Assembly (NCBI RefSeq): GCF_009827055.1
Contig: NZ_WUMK01000014.1
Location: 29,405 to 93,404, forward strand
Direction: 5' to 3'
Origin: Shinella kummerowiae
Lineage (GTDB): Bacteria > Pseudomonadota > Alphaproteobacteria > Rhizobiales > Rhizobiaceae
DNA: 64,000 nucleotides
Below are positions 62,839 through 64,000 of this stretch, in pieces (positions within the stretch are counted from its first letter, which is position 1; each line of letters begins with the position of its first letter). The notes under the pieces are model-generated. The model saw only the letters and a program-made list of their open reading frames with translations, was not told the DNA's origin and made no database searches. Made by a program: the position numbers and the translations under genes.

Positions 62839-63624
62839 TCCCCCAAAAAAGAGGTTAGCGGCCGGGCGGCTCTTCCTCCCATTCTCAGAAAGGAAGGTCG
62901 GAAGGCCCAGCCGGAAGCTACGAAAACGATGCGCAGGCCTAAACTCCGGCTCCACCCTCTATCGCCTTGAGAGAGAAAAGAGGAATGAAGCGGGTGGGCG
63001 ATGGCCATCTCCCCATAAGCTGATCTCGACGAGAACGAGGGGGCAGTGCAATCACGCCATGGCTGCGCCAAGCCAATAGTGGGGTTTCATTCCGGAAGGA
63101 TCGGGGCTGAGCTCAAGGGTGCGTCAGCAACCAGGCAGCCATGATGACACGCGGTCAGCTCGTATTCCTCGCATCGCCGATCGCCTGCATTCGACCCAAC
63201 CACCGTATTCCCAATGGAGAAGTCCGAAACATTGTTGGCGTCAGCTGAAAGGCCACGTCAGCTGCACTGCCCGGATGCCACCCGTTCCGACTTGGCGAGA
63301 AAGGGCGATAACGGGAAAGCCAATGAGAATGCGCCAGCGACGCACGAGGCACCCACCCAATTTCCGATGACCCACCATGGCGTTTCGGATGTTCGGACAT
63401 CCGGTGCACAGCCCCCTTTCATGGAAAGGGATGGAAGACGATGGATGCTGATCGCAGGGCGCTGAGGAAAACATAAATACGAGCGCTTTCCCTCTCACTT
63501 TCCTGCTCCTCATCACTCTCACCCTCACCACCTTCAGCACTTCCACAGCAACTCCCAAGTACTTTCCAGTTTTCCAATCATCTTTGTTTCTCACCAAACA
63601 CTCATCCCCCCAAAAACCACCAAC
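62839..63624 (+). promoter_or_regulatory. Eukaryote-type (fungus-like) promoter and 5' leader inside the T-DNA
   Basis: Plus-strand CCAAT boxes occur at 63073-63077, 63211-63215, 63320-63324 and 63357-63361. A direct repeat CGTCAGCTG is at 63239-63247 and 63256-63264 (containing the TGACG word on the other strand), and CGGATGT / ACATCCG arms occur at 63386-63403. ATAAATA is at 63473-63479. After it the leader 63486-63624 (139 bases) holds only six G, with CT-rich and then CA-rich text, a pattern typical of highly expressed fungal genes. No Shine-Dalgarno sequence precedes the ATG at 63,625. No bacterial gene is seen in this stretch. Confidence 0.7.
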
Positions 63625-64000
63625 ATGTCTTACCCCAAGATGCAGCCGCTCCAGTCGGTCGCCCGCATGATCCATCCGGATGCCAACTATGCGGAGCTCC
63701 TCACGAAGTTTGCGGCCGTCGACCCCACTCCCGAGGCCCAAGTCAAGTTTTGTGCCGAGCAGCTCGGCGGCGGCGCCACGATCGGGCTCATGCAGGCCTT
63801 CCACCAGGGCCTCAACCTCACCGAGCGTGGCCGCGAGGCTCTCAAGCTCATCCTCACCTGCGAGGCCGGCCGCAAGAAGACGGGCGTCGCCCTTAAGTTG
63901 AACCGCACCCCCGGCATGCTGGTCACCGACCCCACTTTGGCGCTCCTCCCCAGTTCCTCCGTCCTGACCTATGACGACGTCGAAAAGGTCAAGTCGACTG
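63625..64000 (+). CDS. Unrecognised eukaryote-type gene in the T-DNA (partial, 5' end)
   Basis: Open frame of 125 codons with no stop, cut by the window end. It starts MSYPKMQPLQSVARMIHPD and continues ANYAELLTKFAAVDPTPEA, then QLGGGATIGLMQAFHQGLN, EAGRKKTGVALKLNRTPGM and TYDDVEKVKST. The start context is CCAACATGTC with A at -3 and no ribosome-binding site. Codons strongly prefer C in the third position (GAC, CTC, AAG, GTC, GCC), as in filamentous fungi. It does not resemble known T-DNA genes (ipt, iaaM, iaaH, rol/plast, opine synthases) as far as I can tell. A domain cannot be named. No intron is evident so far. Possible roles are host-cell growth control or opine-like synthesis, but neither is supported. 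Confidence 0.7.
   Translation, partial: MSYPKMQPLQSVARMIHPDANYAELLTKFAAVDPTPEAQVKFCAEQLGGGATIGLMQAFHQGLNLTERGREALKLILTCEAGRKKTGVALKLNRTPGMLVTDPTLALLPSSSVLTYDDVEKVKST

Larger units (their letters stand above)
62836..64000. mobile_element. T-DNA, right end (partial; continues beyond the window)
   Basis: Starts at the nick site of the right border and runs off the window end. The enclosed 1.16 kb has no bacterial gene signals but shows eukaryotic-type promoter features and one open frame. The left border is not in view, so the full length and gene number are unknown. Confidence 0.75.

Noticed and set aside
62811..63071. 86-codon minus-strand frame just inside the border
   Set aside because: No promoter or start context of either bacterial or eukaryotic type; it ends within the border flank and looks like chance.
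62529..64000. Assembly chimera joining bacterial and fungal DNA
   Set aside because: The change of sequence character coincides with a correctly oriented border and overdrive-like sequence, which an accidental join would not supply. Not fully excluded without reads.

Overview
The window reads as part of a large plasmid (or chromid) of a Rhizobiales bacterium of the Rhizobium/Agrobacterium/Shinella type. The base composition is GC-rich with C/G-ending codons, the replication module is repA-repC, and several families are typical of rhizobia (DUF995, NRAMP MntH with a Mur-like operator, RbsC-type and PxpABC operons). The most important content is an Agrobacterium-type DNA-transfer system: virC1-virC2 diverge from virD1-virD2-(two unrecognised genes)-virD4 at 38.8-49.4 kb. 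Near the right end (62,814-62,838) there is a T-DNA border repeat that matches 21 of 25 positions of the nopaline-type border, with an overdrive-like sequence directly outside it. The DNA inside the border (62.84-64.0 kb) looks eukaryotic rather than bacterial. It has CCAAT boxes, an ATAAATA box, a leader almost free of G, and an ATG in a fungal-like context with no Shine-Dalgarno sequence, followed by an open frame that runs off the window. I infer a new type of T-DNA plasmid whose cargo is built for expression in a eukaryote, with fungus-like signals.

Layout. 0-3.2 kb: sugar-type ABC transporter (binding protein and two permeases). 3.4-5.4 kb: a hypothetical protein and an XRE regulator. 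5.7-9.1 kb: repC and repA with no repB, plus an AT-rich control region. 9.2-14.1 kb: a cupin, then a VirG-like regulator, a di-heme cytochrome c peroxidase-like protein and a VirA-like kinase. 14.2-16.8 kb: DUF6916 protein, acetyltransferase and three tail-collar (microcystin-dependent-protein-like) proteins. 17.0-24.8 kb: a 2,616-residue repeat autotransporter. 25.4-33.4 kb: a polysaccharide locus (UDP-glucose dehydrogenase, UDP-xylose synthase, GalE, GT2 synthase, a GH26-like glycanase and two DUF995 proteins). 34.0-36.8 kb: AraC regulator, a nitrilase remnant and mntH. 37.2-49.4 kb: candidate effector gene and the vir region. 49.4-62.5 kb: LysR regulator and a long operon for PxpABC/biotin-dependent lactam opening, a TorT/RbsB-like ABC importer and a three-subunit molybdenum hydroxylase. 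62.6-64.0 kb: overdrive-like sequence, right border and the start of the T-DNA.

How the parts may work together (inference). VirD1/VirD2 would nick the border, VirC1/VirC2 would act at overdrive, and VirD4 would pass VirD2-T-strand and effectors to a VirB channel that is not in this window. Three large unrecognised proteins near these genes end in a similar R-rich LD-x-R tail and are candidate VirD4 substrates. The catabolic operon that ends less than 300 bp outside the right border sits where opine-use genes often sit on Ti plasmids. It could feed the bacterium on a nitrogen heterocycle or lactam made by transformed host cells. VirB, VirE, the left border and the rest of the T-DNA lie outside the window or are absent.
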